The notes below the pieces were generated by a model. That model saw only the letters and a program-made list of their open reading frames with translations, was not told where the DNA came from and ran no database searches. A stretch of DNA of 64,000 bases from Trabulsiella odontotermitis (GTDB lineage Bacteria; Pseudomonadota; Gammaproteobacteria; Enterobacterales; Enterobacteriaceae), in contig NZ_LIFX01000012.1 in NCBI RefSeq assembly GCF_001297775.1, forward strand, positions 43,706-107,705, read 5' to 3'. The translations under genes were made by a program, and so were the position numbers. Shown piece after piece: positions 9,221 through 18,822 of this stretch (positions are counted from its first letter, which is position 1; every line of letters starts with the position of its first letter).

Positions 9221-10044
9221 GCATTGTGATCAACGATAAACCACGCCGTCTGCCAGTGGCTTGGCGCTGGCCATTTTCCCGTCAGTTAACGCTGAGCGCG
9301 GCCACGCTGTTGGTGTTGCTGGCGCTATGGTGGGGCGTCACGGCGCTGCAACTGATAAGCCCGCTGTTCCTGCCGCCGCCCGCGCAGGTGTTACAGAAGC
9401 TGATCACCATCGCCGGGCCGCAGGGCTTTATGGACGCCACGCTGTGGCAGCATCTGGCGGCCAGCCTGACGCGCATTCTGGTGGCGCTGCTGGCGGCGGT
9501 GGTGCTGGGTATTCCTGTCGGGATTGCGATGGGGCTCAGCCCGACGATTCGCGGGATCCTCGATCCGTTAATTGAACTGTATCGTCCCGTGCCGCCGCTG
9601 GCCTATCTGCCGCTGATGGTGATCTGGTTCGGTATTGGCGAGACGTCAAAAATCCTATTGATTTACCTGGCGATTTTCGCGCCGGTGGCAATGTCGGCGC
9701 TGGCAGGCGTGAAGAGCGCGCAACAGGTAAGGATCCGCGCGGCGCAGGCGCTGGGCGCCAGCCGTTGGCAGGTGTTGTGGCTGGTGATTTTGCCCGGCGC
9801 ATTGCCAGAAATTTTAACCGGTTTGCGCATTGGTCTTGGCGTCGGCTGGTCAACGCTGGTGGCGGCGGAACTGATTGCCGCCACGCGCGGGCTTGGGTTT
9901 ATGGTGCAGTCAGCGGGAGAATTTCTGGCAACCGATGTGGTGCTGGCGGGGATCGCGGTGATTGCAGTGATCGCGTTTGTATTAGAACTGGGGCTGCGCG
10001 CGCTGCAACGTCGCCTGACGCCCTGGCATGGAGAAATAGCATGA
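9217..10044 (+). CDS. tauC: Taurine ABC transporter permease
   Basis: 275 residues, the family length. It has about six membrane segments. The cytoplasmic EAA loop is visible around [20 protein letters not shown], followed by LPGALPEI, the usual contact with the ATPase. It carries taurine across the inner membrane. The start ATG overlaps the tauB stop, and its own stop overlaps the tauD start, so three genes are coupled. Confidence 0.97.
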   Translation: MSIVINDKPRRLPVAWRWPFSRQLTLSAATLLVLLALWWGVTALQLISPLFLPPPAQVLQKLITIAGPQGFMDATLWQHLAASLTRILVALLAAVVLGIPVGIAMGLSPTIRGILDPLIELYRPVPPLAYLPLMVIWFGIGETSKILLIYLAIFAPVAMSALAGVKSAQQVRIRAAQALGASRWQVLWLVILPGALPEILTGLRIGLGVGWSTLVAAELIAATRGLGFMVQSAGEFLATDVVLAGIAVIAVIAFVLELGLRALQRRLTPWHGEIA

Positions 10045-10892
10045 GTGAACGTCTGACGATTACCCCGCTGGGGCCGTATATCGGCGCGCAGATCTCTGGC
10101 ATTGATGTCAGCCGACCGCTGAGCGATAACCAGTTCGAGCAGTTGTATCATGCGCTGTTGCGCCATCAGGTAATTTTCCTGCGCGAGCAGGTCATTTCCC
10201 CGCAGCAACAGCGCGCGCTGGCGCTGCGTTTTGGCGATCTGCACATTCACCCGGTGTATCCTCACGCTGACGGTGTGGACGAGATCATCGTGCTGGATAC
10301 GCACAATGACAATCCGCCGGACAATGACAACTGGCACACGGACGTCACCTTCATCGACACGCCGCCTGCCGGCGCGATCCTCGCCGCGAAAGAGCTGCCA
10401 TCAACGGGCGGCGATACGCTGTGGACCAGCGGCATTGCGGCGTTTGACGCGCTCTCTGCGCCGCTTCAACAGTTGTTAAGCGGGTTGCAGGCTGAGCACG
10501 ATTTCAGAAAGTCGTTCCCGGAATATAAATACCGCAAGACAGACGCGGAGCATCAGCGCTGGCTGGAGGCGGTGGAGAAGAACCCGCCGTTGCTGCACCC
10601 GGTGGTGCGAACGCATCCGGTCAGCGGTAAGCAGGCATTGTTCGTCAATGAAGGATTCACGACGCGAATTATTGACCTGACACAGAAGGAGAGCGACACA
10701 CTGCTGAGCTTCCTGTTTGCTCATATCACCAAACCGGAATTCCAGGTTCGCTGGCGCTGGCAGCCGAACGATCTCGCCATCTGGGATAACCGGGTGACGC
10801 AGCATTATGCCAATGCGGATTATCTGCCCCAGCGGCGGATCATGCATCGGGCGACCATTCTTGGTGACAAGCCGTTTTACCGGGCAGGCTGA
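10041..10892 (+). CDS. tauD: Taurine dioxygenase (2-oxoglutarate dependent)
   Basis: 283 residues, identical in length to E. coli TauD. It hydroxylates taurine using Fe(II), oxygen and 2-oxoglutarate, releasing sulfite and aminoacetaldehyde, so taurine becomes a sulfur source. The iron ligands H99 and D101 are visible in WHTDVTF, with the distal His in VTQHYANAD and the 2-oxoglutarate Arg in RIMHRATI near the C-terminus. The start is ATG 10041 within the ATGA overlap with tauC. The longer open frame upstream is only the tauC shadow. Confidence 0.97.
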   Translation: MSERLTITPLGPYIGAQISGIDVSRPLSDNQFEQLYHALLRHQVIFLREQVISPQQQRALALRFGDLHIHPVYPHADGVDEIIVLDTHNDNPPDNDNWHTDVTFIDTPPAGAILAAKELPSTGGDTLWTSGIAAFDALSAPLQQLLSGLQAEHDFRKSFPEYKYRKTDAEHQRWLEAVEKNPPLLHPVVRTHPVSGKQALFVNEGFTTRIIDLTQKESDTLLSFLFAHITKPEFQVRWRWQPNDLAIWDNRVTQHYANADYLPQRRIMHRATILGDKPFYRAG

Positions 10893-10903
10893 GGCGAAAA
10901 GAT

Positions 10904-10927
10904 GATCCTCTCCCGAAGGAGAGGATC
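10904..10927. terminator. Terminator hairpin between tauD and the convergent acyltransferase gene
   Basis: GATCCTCTCC and GGAGAGGATC form a perfect 10-bp stem with a CGAA tetraloop. On the minus-strand side it is followed by a short T run, so it can end the acyltransferase transcript as well as tauABCD. Confidence 0.8.
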
Positions 10928-10930
10928 GTA

Positions 10931-12631
10931 TTACAGATGCGCCCCGATATAGCGCTGGTAGCGGTTGGCTTTCAGCAGGGTCAGATCGACCAGCACTAAC
11001 CCATCGATACAGTCGTTGAAATCCGGGTCGCTGCCGAAATCGATAAACTGCACGCCGCCGGGTTCGCACACTTCGGAATACTGTTTATACAGTGGCGGGA
11101 TACCGCAGCCGAGGTTGCCAAGCAGCGATTTCAGCCGCGTCAGATCTTCGGTGTAATCCTCACCGCCAAATTGCGCCAGCGCTTCAGGCAGGCTGGCGGG
11201 ATAGGGACGGCGCGACTCTGCCAGCGGATGCATCGCCGGGAACCAGAGACGGTAAAAGGCGACCAGCAAATCTCGCGCGGCAGGCGGTAAGCCACCTGAA
11301 ATCGACACCGGGCCAAACAGGTAGCGATACTGCGGGTAACGCGCCAGATAAGCGCCGATACCAAACCAGAGATAATCCAGCCCACGGCGGCCCCAGTAGC
11401 GCGGCTGAATAAAGCTGCGCCCAAGCTCAATGCCTTCGCGCAGAATGTCATTCATCCGTTCGTCATAGTGAAACAGGCTGTGGCTGTATAATCCTTCCAC
11501 CCCGCGTTTATCGAGCTGCATGGCACCGGGCATAAAACGGTACGCGCCGACGATCTCCAGATCCACCTCATCCCACAGGATCAGATGCAGGTAATCATCG
11601 TCATAGCTGTCGACATCGCGGCGCTTGCCGCTGCCTTCGCCGACGGCACGAAAAGCGATTTCACGCAGACGCCCCAGCTCTCTGAGCAGCGGTGCCTCTT
11701 CCTGACCGTTGCGCTGCCACAAATAAATGGTTTTGCCATCGGCGGTACTGCCCAGACATTCCGCCGTGCTGAGTTCGCGGCGAAGCAGGGCGCGCTCTTC
11801 CGGGCGCGCAATGGCGCTCTCGGTTCTGAATTTCCCCGGCAAGCCTTTTCCCAGCAATGCGACATGCTGGCGACATTTCTTCGCCAGTTCGCGGGCAGGC
11901 GTCTGGGCGTTGTGCCAGCTCTCCCACGCGATACGCTGGCCGAGTGTTACCGGCAGGGTGGAATTGCGACGGCGGAACATCTGCTGCATCAACAGCAGCA
12001 GCGCCAGCGTCGGGGAGATCAGGGTACTGGCATAAAACAGTGGGCTGTTTTTGGCGTGAATAAATGCCGGTAGCAGTGGGGCACGGAATTTCGCCGCCAG
12101 TTTGATGAATCCGGAATGCCAGTGACCATCGGCGATGCCATTGCGGGTCATGCGCGAGACTTCACCAGCCGGGAAAAAGATCAACACGCCGCCGCTCTGC
12201 AACTGTTGTTCCATCAGCGACAGCGATGATTTGCGCGTGCCACCGTTGATGTTATCGACCGGAATAAACAGGTTACTCAGCGGCTCAAGGTGGCTGAGCA
12301 TGCGGTTGGTGACGACTTTCACATCGCGGCGTACGCGCGACACCGCATACAGTAATGCCAGCCCGTCGAGTGTACCTGTAGGGTGATTCGAGATGATCAC
12401 CAGAGGGCCCGTTTCGGGGATGTTTTCAAGTTCGCGGGGGGCAATATTGCAGCGGATTTGTAAGTGTTCAAGGACCTGCTCAACCATATCAAGCCCACGT
12501 AAATGCGAGTGGCGGGCGGCAAACGTCTGAAACTCTTCCTCGTGTAACAGACGCCTGAGTAAACTCTTTTGCCAGGGCGCGGGATTTGCCTGTGGCCAGA
12601 GGTCATCAAGAACATTATCGAGACTAAACAT
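10931..12631 (-). CDS. Two-domain acyltransferase: PlsC-type N-terminus, GNAT/OlsB-like C-terminus
   Basis: 566 residues, starting at ATG 12631 after a strong AGGAGG. The N-terminal half is a PlsC-type glycerolipid acyltransferase. The HX4D motif is HPTGTLD at residues 83-89, and the FPEGT-like motif is FPAGEVSR at 153-160. The C-terminal half (from about residue 300) resembles hemolysin-like N-acyltransferases of the OlsB type (AIFRAVGEGSGKRRDVDSYD-like start, then ELGRSFI and YLFGPVSISG). This arrangement is that of OlsF, the bifunctional ornithine-lipid synthase known from Serratia. Ornithine-lipid synthesis is thus plausible but unproven here, and related proteins are annotated only as lysophospholipid acyltransferases. 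It is monocistronic, between tau and hemB. Confidence 0.8.
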   Translation of the reverse strand: MFSLDNVLDDLWPQANPAPWQKSLLRRLLHEEEFQTFAARHSHLRGLDMVEQVLEHLQIRCNIAPRELENIPETGPLVIISNHPTGTLDGLALLYAVSRVRRDVKVVTNRMLSHLEPLSNLFIPVDNINGGTRKSSLSLMEQQLQSGGVLIFFPAGEVSRMTRNGIADGHWHSGFIKLAAKFRAPLLPAFIHAKNSPLFYASTLISPTLALLLLMQQMFRRRNSTLPVTLGQRIAWESWHNAQTPARELAKKCRQHVALLGKGLPGKFRTESAIARPEERALLRRELSTAECLGSTADGKTIYLWQRNGQEEAPLLRELGRLREIAFRAVGEGSGKRRDVDSYDDDYLHLILWDEVDLEIVGAYRFMPGAMQLDKRGVEGLYSHSLFHYDERMNDILREGIELGRSFIQPRYWGRRGLDYLWFGIGAYLARYPQYRYLFGPVSISGGLPPAARDLLVAFYRLWFPAMHPLAESRRPYPASLPEALAQFGGEDYTEDLTRLKSLLGNLGCGIPPLYKQYSEVCEPGGVQFIDFGSDPDFNDCIDGLVLVDLTLLKANRYQRYIGAHL

Positions 12632-12720
12632 GGTGGTTCCTCCTGCAGTCTTGAGGCAGACAGTAGAAGGTCAACGTGTCGTTTGTATTGCAGTTTAATG
12701 AAGCTTTGAATGAGGGGACA

Positions 12721-12747
12721 GGCCCGGTAGCGCGGGGCTTCCGGGCC
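12721..12747 (-). terminator. Stem-loop downstream of hemB
   Basis: GGCCCGG (12721-12727) pairs with CCGGGCC (12741-12747), just after the hemB stop on the minus strand. There is no T tract. It may act as an RNA-end stabiliser or be REP-like. Confidence 0.5.
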
Positions 12748-12753
12748 GGTTTA

Positions 12754-13728
12754 TCAGCGGAGCAGTTTTCTTTCTGCGAGGTCGAGAGCAAAGTAGCTGA
12801 AGATCAGATCTGCACCGGCGCGCTTGATAGCGCCGAGGCTTTCCAGCACCACTTTGTCTTCGTCGATAGCGCCCGCCATCGCGGCGAATTTGATCATCGC
12901 GTATTCACCGCTGACCTGATAAGCCCCAAGTGGTAACCCGGTACGTTCACGGATATCACGCAGAATATCAAGGTAAGCGCCCGCCGGTTTCACCATCAGG
13001 CAATCCGCGCCCTGGGCTTCGTCGAGCAGAGATTCACGGATCGCTTCACGACGATTCAACGGGTGCATCTGATACGTTTTGCGGTCGCCTTTCAGCGCTG
13101 TTCCCGCGGCTTCACGGAACGGGCCGTAGAAAGAGGAGGCGAATTTGGTGGAGTAGGACATGATCGCGGTGTCAGTGAAACCAGCGGCATCCAGTGCTTC
13201 GCGGATAGCCTGCACCTGACCGTCCATCGCTGCCGACGGCGCAATGAAATCGGCACCTGCGGCAGCGGCAACCACCGCCTGTTTGCCGAGGTTGATGAGG
13301 GTCGCGTCGTTATCTACGCCGTGATCGCACAGCACGCCACAGTGACCGTGTGAGGTGTATTCGCAGAAACAGGTGTCGGACATCACCACCATTTCCGGGA
13401 CGGTCTGTTTGCTGATGCGCGACATCCGCGCCACCAGACCGTCCTCTTTCCAGGCATCACTGCCGGTAGCGTCGGTGTGATGGGAAATCCCGAAGGTCAT
13501 GATGGAGCGGATCCCGGCGTTGGCGATGCGTTCGATCTCGCGAGCCAGATGCTTCTCAGGAATGCGCATCACGCCAGGCATGGCTTCGATAGGCTTGTAG
13601 TCGTCGATGTCTTCTTCAACAAAGATCGGCAACACCAGATCGTTTAAGGTCAGTGTTGTCTCTTCAAACATGGCGCGCAGCGCGGCGGTTTTGCGCAGGC
13701 GGCGTGGGCGATTAAGTAGAGCTGTCAT
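12754..13728 (-). CDS. hemB: Delta-aminolevulinic acid dehydratase (porphobilinogen synthase)
   Basis: 324 residues from ATG 13728 ([10 protein letters not shown]), equal to E. coli HemB. An in-frame upstream extension has no family counterpart. It condenses two 5-aminolevulinate molecules to porphobilinogen in heme synthesis. The zinc Cys cluster is [13 protein letters not shown], and the Schiff-base lysines lie in [11 protein letters not shown] and LMVKPAGAY. It is a cytosolic homo-octamer in the family. Its upstream region is shared with the divergent autotransporter at 14136. Confidence 0.98.
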   Translation of the reverse strand: MTALLNRPRRLRKTAALRAMFEETTLTLNDLVLPIFVEEDIDDYKPIEAMPGVMRIPEKHLAREIERIANAGIRSIMTFGISHHTDATGSDAWKEDGLVARMSRISKQTVPEMVVMSDTCFCEYTSHGHCGVLCDHGVDNDATLINLGKQAVVAAAAGADFIAPSAAMDGQVQAIREALDAAGFTDTAIMSYSTKFASSFYGPFREAAGTALKGDRKTYQMHPLNRREAIRESLLDEAQGADCLMVKPAGAYLDILRDIRERTGLPLGAYQVSGEYAMIKFAAMAGAIDEDKVVLESLGAIKRAGADLIFSYFALDLAERKLLR

Positions 13729-14135
13729 GGTATGCCTGATGTTTGTGGAACGTTCAGGATAGTCTACCCGATCTCCGCCCTGTTTGTTTACCAAAGTGGG
13801 GCGTCTCCTCCCGATTACTCTGTTTACGCGATCACACTCTCGATAAATCTATTTAATCAAATGATAAACACAAACGAGAAAATATAAATAATGAATGCGT
13901 GATTTTTATCATTTATATTTATGGAATATATTTTGTTAATTATTTTTATGTGTAACTTGTTGAAAAGAATAAATTTAAAATTTATTATTTTTAATCCTGT
14001 AAAAATATATTGCGTCCGGTTTCGAACTTCTACCAAAGATTAATTGAACTATCTTGTATCAGGAACGCATAATTCAACCGCAATTTAATCTTATTTGATG
14101 GACCAACATAATAAGTCCCTGAGGAGGGATAACAA
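13729..14135. other. Very AT-rich divergent regulatory region, hemB / autotransporter
   Basis: About 400 bases, no gene. The section from roughly 13840 to 14080 is dominated by A and T and contains repeated TTTAT/AATAT runs. This is what H-NS-bound promoters of surface autotransporters look like; H-NS binding is inferred. A strong AGGAGG ribosome site at the right end serves the gene starting at 14136. Confidence 0.6.
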
Positions 14136-16943
14136 ATGCACTCGTGGAAAAAGAAAGTTGTGGTATCTCAATTAGCAATGGCCTGTGCGCTCGCAATCGC
14201 TTCTCAGGCAAATGCATCAACGGATATATCGAATACGGATTACACAACATTTATTCATTATAATGATGCGACATATACAGACGGCGTTTATTATCATGGA
14301 TATGTCGGCTGGAATAATTACGGCGCTGATAGTATTTATAATGGTGATATTTATCCGGTCATCAATAATGCAGCAGTCAACGGTGTTATCTCCACCTATT
14401 ATCTCGATGACGGCCTCTCTACTAATTCCAATCCCAACAGTCTCACCATCAGCAACAGCACCATTCATGGCATGATCACTTCCGCGTGTATGACCACCGA
14501 ATGCGATAATCGCAGCGGCGCGGATTATTATTACGATCGCCTGGCATTAACGGTTGATCACTCAACCATTGATGACAACTATGAGCATTATACCTACAAC
14601 GGTACCTGGAATGATGCGCCGGATACGCATGTGGTCGATGTGTATAATCTCGGCACCGCAATTACGCTGGATCAGGAAGTTGATCTCACCATTCAAAATA
14701 ATTCCCACGTTGCCGGTATTACCCTGACGCAGGGTTATGAATGGCAGGATACCGACGACAATACTGTCAGCACCGGTGTTAACAGCAGCGAAGTATTTAA
14801 TAACACCATCAACGTGAAAGACTCTGTGGTGACGTCCGGCTCCTGGTCAGACGAAGGCACTGAAGGCTTCTTTGGTCGCTCCGGCAATGCCAGCGATTAC
14901 GACGGGAAAGCCTGGACGGCGGATGACATCGCGCTGGCGGTTGTGGCAAATCCTTCTGCGGATAACGCCATGCAGACCACCGCTAATTTCAGTAACTCTA
15001 CCTTAACCGGTGATGTGGTCTTCTCCAGTAACTTCGACGAAAACTTCTTCCCGAACGGGGCGGACAGCTACCGCGATACCGATGCCAATCCTGATACTAA
15101 CGGCTGGGATGGCACTGACAGCCTGAATCTGACGCTGGACAACGGTAGCAAGTGGGTCGGCGCGGCGGTTTCCGTGCATGACGTGGACAGCGATGGCGAC
15201 GGCGTTTACGACAGCGTTGCGGCGGGCACAGAAGCCACAGCGACTCTGTATGACGTGACCGCTAACAGTCTGTGGCCAACCTCAACATACGGTGTTGATA
15301 ACGACAAAACCGCGTTCAGCGAAGGCAGCCATGTTACCGGCAATGAGGTGTATCAGAGCGGCCTGTTCAACGTCACTCTGGATCACGCCTCCGAGTGGGA
15401 TACCCGTAAATCGTCTCTGATTGACACCCTGACCGTGAACAACGGTTCACAGGTGAATGTGGAAGCCTCTGATCTGGTTTCTGACATCGTGACCCTGAAC
15501 AACGCCTCCTCGCTGAACATTGGCGATTCCGGCCGCGTGGCAACAGACAGCGTAAACCTCAACAGCTACAGTACCGCGACGCTGACGGAAGAAACGGCTG
15601 AATTGTATGCCAACACGATTACCGTTGATGGCGGCGCGCAGCTGAACCTGGGGCTGGGTCAGGTCGATACCGCAACACTGGCACTGACCAACGGCGGTAC
15701 GTTCAACATTGCCAGCCGCGACTATATCCTGAATGGCGACATGCTGAACGGTCACAGCAACGACAAAGCACAAACCAACTACGGTTACGGCGTGGTGGCG
15801 TTGAATTCAGATGGTCACCTGGCGGTGAACGGCGATGTGGCGGGCAACTATAAAGTCCGTATCGATAACGCTACCGGCGCGGGCTCCATTGCGGATTACA
15901 AAAACAACGAAGTGATTCGCGTGTATGACAACAATGCCGACACCGCAGCCACCTTCACCGCGGCAAACCGTGCTGATCTCGGCGCGTACACCTATGAAGC
16001 GCAGCAGCAGGGCGACACGGTGATCCTGCATCAGGAACGCCTGACCGATTACGCCAACATGGCGCTGAGCATTCCGTCAGCGAATACCAACATCTGGAAC
16101 CTGCAACAGGATACGCTGAACAACCGTCTGAACAGCGCGCGTCACGGCTTTGATGACAACGGCGGCGCCTGGGTGAGCTACTTCGGTGGCAACTTCAACG
16201 GCGACAACGGCGTGATCAACTACGATCAGGACGTCAACGGCCTGATGGTCGGTCTGGACACCAAAGTGGATGGCAACAACGCGAAGTGGATCGTGGGTGC
16301 GGCGGCAGGCTTTGCTAAAGGCGATCTCAACGATCGTACCGGCCAGGTTGATCAGGACAGCCAGTCAGCTTACCTGTACTCTTCAGCGCATTTTGCTAAC
16401 AACGTCTTCTTTGACAGCAACCTGAACTACACTCGTTTCAACAACGATCTGACCGCCACCATGAGCAATGGCGACTACGTTGATGGCAACACCACATCTG
16501 ATGCCTGGGGATTCGGCCTGAAACTCGGTTATGACTGGAAGCTTAACGATACCGGTTATATCACCCCGTACGGCAGCATCTCCGGCCTGTTCCAGTCTGG
16601 CGACAGCTATCGTCTGAGCAACGATATGCGCGTCAACAGCCAGGACTACGACAGCCTGCGTTATGAGCTGGGCGTGGATGCGGGTTACACCTTCAACTTT
16701 GGCGATCAGGCGATGACGCCGTACTTCAAGCTGGCGTACGTCTATGACGACTCCAACAATGACGCGGATATCAACGGCGATACCATTGATAACGGTGTTG
16801 AAGGTTCAGCGGTACGTGTTGGTGTGGGTAGCCAGTTCAGCTTCACCAAAAACTTTAGCGCCTATACCGGTGTGAACTACCTCGGTGGCGGCGATGTTGA
16901 TCAGGACTGGGCTGCTAACGCCGGTGTGAAATACACCTGGTAA
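14136..16943 (+). CDS. AIDA-I/EhaB-like autotransporter at the yaiT/yaiU position
   Basis: 935 residues, intact. A conventional 27-residue signal peptide ends SQANA|S, without the extended type. The passenger (about 28-640) is rich in Asp, Asn, Tyr and Thr with repeated turns such as LTVNNGSQVNVEAS, the pattern of a beta-helix adhesin. Residues 349-360 read DVDSDGDGVYDS, a calcium-binding-loop pattern. The barrel runs from about residue 670 to a C-terminal Trp (VKYTW). Its place between hemB and yaiV is that of yaiT/yaiU, which is interrupted in E. coli K-12; intact pathogen versions are called EhaB or UpaC and promote biofilm. Orthology is inferred from position and start sequence. Confidence 0.88.
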   Translation: MHSWKKKVVVSQLAMACALAIASQANASTDISNTDYTTFIHYNDATYTDGVYYHGYVGWNNYGADSIYNGDIYPVINNAAVNGVISTYYLDDGLSTNSNPNSLTISNSTIHGMITSACMTTECDNRSGADYYYDRLALTVDHSTIDDNYEHYTYNGTWNDAPDTHVVDVYNLGTAITLDQEVDLTIQNNSHVAGITLTQGYEWQDTDDNTVSTGVNSSEVFNNTINVKDSVVTSGSWSDEGTEGFFGRSGNASDYDGKAWTADDIALAVVANPSADNAMQTTANFSNSTLTGDVVFSSNFDENFFPNGADSYRDTDANPDTNGWDGTDSLNLTLDNGSKWVGAAVSVHDVDSDGDGVYDSVAAGTEATATLYDVTANSLWPTSTYGVDNDKTAFSEGSHVTGNEVYQSGLFNVTLDHASEWDTRKSSLIDTLTVNNGSQVNVEASDLVSDIVTLNNASSLNIGDSGRVATDSVNLNSYSTATLTEETAELYANTITVDGGAQLNLGLGQVDTATLALTNGGTFNIASRDYILNGDMLNGHSNDKAQTNYGYGVVALNSDGHLAVNGDVAGNYKVRIDNATGAGSIADYKNNEVIRVYDNNADTAATFTAANRADLGAYTYEAQQQGDTVILHQERLTDYANMALSIPSANTNIWNLQQDTLNNRLNSARHGFDDNGGAWVSYFGGNFNGDNGVINYDQDVNGLMVGLDTKVDGNNAKWIVGAAAGFAKGDLNDRTGQVDQDSQSAYLYSSAHFANNVFFDSNLNYTRFNNDLTATMSNGDYVDGNTTSDAWGFGLKLGYDWKLNDTGYITPYGSISGLFQSGDSYRLSNDMRVNSQDYDSLRYELGVDAGYTFNFGDQAMTPYFKLAYVYDDSNNDADINGDTIDNGVEGSAVRVGVGSQFSFTKNFSAYTGVNYLGGGDVDQDWAANAGVKYTW

Positions 16944-16953
16944 TACTGTCTGG

Positions 16954-16973
16954 CAGGAAGGGTTTCCTTCCTG
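16954..16973 (+). terminator. Hairpin after the AIDA-type autotransporter
   Basis: CAGGAAGG (16954-16961) and CCTTCCTG (16966-16973) pair perfectly around GTTT, eleven bases past the stop. There is no U tract, so termination may rely on the next hairpin. Confidence 0.5.
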
Positions 16974-16990
16974 ATGGGGTTAACATTCTG

Positions 16991-17016
16991 ATGCCCGCCA
17001 CGCAAATGGCGGGCAT
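16991..17016 (+). terminator. Second hairpin before yaiV
   Basis: ATGCCCGCCA (16991-17000) pairs perfectly with TGGCGGGCAT (17007-17016). The first ATG of the yaiV open frame sits inside the stem, one reason to reject that ATG as the yaiV start. Confidence 0.6.
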
Positions 17017-17035
17017 CGTTGTAGGACTACCCGAT

Positions 17036-17662
17036 ATGCCACAACTGAACAAACCACTCATTGAATTCGATATCCTTAATCAGTACCTCCACACTCACGG
17101 TACGCCGTTTGTCGTCGCGGAAGGCGAGAACATCCTGCCAGCGGACAAACAGACGAATCAGTACACCATCGTGATTTTACAGGGGTGCGCTTCCCTGAGC
17201 CGCGCACAGAACGACGTGCTGCTTGGTTTTGCGCAGGCACCCTGTGTCATTGGCCTTGCGGCTGGCGTGATGTCAAACCAGATTGATTATCAGGTAGCGA
17301 CGGAAACGCAGTGCAGTGGTTATTACCTGCCTGCTGCCCAGGCGCTGTCGCTCCTGGAAAAATACACGCTCTGGCGGGAAGCTTTTTACTGGATGACCTG
17401 GCAACACCGGATCCTGGAAATGCGCGATACCCAACTGGTGGGCAGCAACAGCTATAACCAGATCCGCGCGTCGTTACTGACCATGGCGAAATGGGATGAA
17501 TCACTACGCTTACGCGTCGGGGTGATGAACTACATCCAGCGAAGGACGCGGATCTCCCGTTCGGTGATTGCCGAAGTCCTCGCGGCGCTGCGGCAGGGAG
17601 AATATATCAGAATGCATAAAGGCAAGCTGTTGAGTATCAACCGCTTGCCTTTAGATTATTAA
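17036..17662 (+). CDS. yaiV: YaiV/IprA family helix-turn-helix regulator
   Basis: 208 residues from ATG 17036 (MPQLNKPLIEF). The upstream ATG at 16991 lies in a hairpin and has no counterpart in the family. The protein has a cyclic-nucleotide-receptor-like N-terminal half and a C-terminal helix-turn-helix (RTRISRSVIAEVLAALRQGEYI). It corresponds to E. coli YaiV, called IprA in Salmonella for its effect on hydrogen peroxide resistance. It lies downstream of the autotransporter, as in E. coli, and converges on ampH with two bases between the stops. Confidence 0.88.
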   Translation: MPQLNKPLIEFDILNQYLHTHGTPFVVAEGENILPADKQTNQYTIVILQGCASLSRAQNDVLLGFAQAPCVIGLAAGVMSNQIDYQVATETQCSGYYLPAAQALSLLEKYTLWREAFYWMTWQHRILEMRDTQLVGSNSYNQIRASLLTMAKWDESLRLRVGVMNYIQRRTRISRSVIAEVLAALRQGEYIRMHKGKLLSINRLPLDY

Positions 17663-17664
17663 AC

Positions 17665-18822
17665 TCAGGAAGCCGGAACGATGGCGGGCTTGTTGTTACT
17701 CAGCTCTGTCACCAGATCGTTAATGCCATCGCTCATGTTGGCAAAGCGCGTCAGCGGTGAGCGGGTCACTACCACGAAAGCGCCGATATTGTGCTGAGGG
17801 ATCATCGCCATGTAGGTAATGAAACCGCCACCACCACCGGTTTTCTGAATGATCCCCGGGTGACCATTTTTTGCCGCCATATAGACCCACCCGAGGCCAA
17901 GCGCATCGGCTTTTCCGGGAACGTCCATCCCGATGACGCGCGTCAACTGGCTGCGCTGGTAAATCAACGTTTGCATCCGATCCGCCTGTGCGGTGCGGGA
18001 ATAGAAGTCAGACGAAAGGAATTGCTGCATCCAGCGCATCATGTCGCCTGGCGTGGAATAGACGCCGCCACTGCCGATGGCCGCCAGTGTATTGTTACAC
18101 GGACTGGCACCTTTCTCCGCCACCATCAGGCGCTGACACTGGTCCGGCGATGGCGTAAACGTGGTGTCCTTCATCCCCAGCGGACGGGTGATGCGCTCTT
18201 CAAAAAGCTGCGGATACGGTTTCCCTGCGGCATTTGACAGTGCATCCGCCAGCAGATCAAACGCCAGGTTGGAGTAGGCGGCCTGCGAGCCAGGTGTGGT
18301 TTTCAGGGTTGCCGTTGAGAGCCAGTTCCAGCGCTGGTCGCGGGTTGGCCAGACGAATACCGGGCGATGCGCCGCACCGCCGGGCTGCTCACGCGGGAGC
18401 GCGCTGGTGTGCGTCGCCAGATTCACCAGCGTAATCGGCACGCCGTTATGGCCGGGAACCCGCGCTCCGGGCGGTGCAAACTTACTTAACGGATCGTTAA
18501 GGTTCACGATGCCCTGATCGAGCAACTTCACCAGCATTTCGCTGGTCATCAGCTTCGTCAGGGACGCAATGCGGATCACCGAGTCAAGCTGTGGACGCAC
18601 GTTATTGCCCGGGCGAGTTTCACCAAAGCTGCGGAACACCCGCTGGTTTCCATCAATCACGACGAGCGCCATGCCTGTCGCGCCGCTGCCATAAAAGATG
18701 TGATTGGCATAACGGTCAACAATATCAGAAGCAAAAACAGGATCGGGGGAGGTCTGGGCGGCGTGTGCCACAGACAGGGTTGACGCAAACAGCGCAATGC
18801 TCAACAGCAGACTACGTTTCAA
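17665..18822 (-). CDS. ampH: Penicillin-binding protein AmpH (DD-carboxy/endopeptidase, AmpC-like fold)
   Basis: 385 residues, the E. coli length. The start codon is TTG at 18820-18822, with no obvious ribosome site. The signal peptide ends near residue 21 (AHA|AQ). The catalytic SxxK is S87-L-T-K90, followed by the Tyr-x-Asn motif in AYSNLAFD and a KTGGGGG motif near the C-terminus. AmpH acts on periplasmic peptidoglycan peptides and binds beta-lactams. It converges on yaiV. A seven-codon ORF overlaps the start out of frame. Confidence 0.96.
   Translation of the reverse strand: MKRSLLLSIALFASTLSVAHAAQTSPDPVFASDIVDRYANHIFYGSGATGMALVVIDGNQRVFRSFGETRPGNNVRPQLDSVIRIASLTKLMTSEMLVKLLDQGIVNLNDPLSKFAPPGARVPGHNGVPITLVNLATHTSALPREQPGGAAHRPVFVWPTRDQRWNWLSTATLKTTPGSQAAYSNLAFDLLADALSNAAGKPYPQLFEERITRPLGMKDTTFTPSPDQCQRLMVAEKGASPCNNTLAAIGSGGVYSTPGDMMRWMQQFLSSDFYSRTAQADRMQTLIYQRSQLTRVIGMDVPGKADALGLGWVYMAAKNGHPGIIQKTGGGGGFITYMAMIPQHNIGAFVVVTRSPLTRFANMSDGINDLVTELSNNKPAIVPAS

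Noticed and set aside
9765-10040. N-terminal extension of tauD
   Set aside because: Lies inside tauC; the family start and ATGA overlap place tauD at 10041.
16991-17035. Upstream ATG for yaiV
   Set aside because: The ATG is inside a perfect terminator-like stem and the added residues have no family match.
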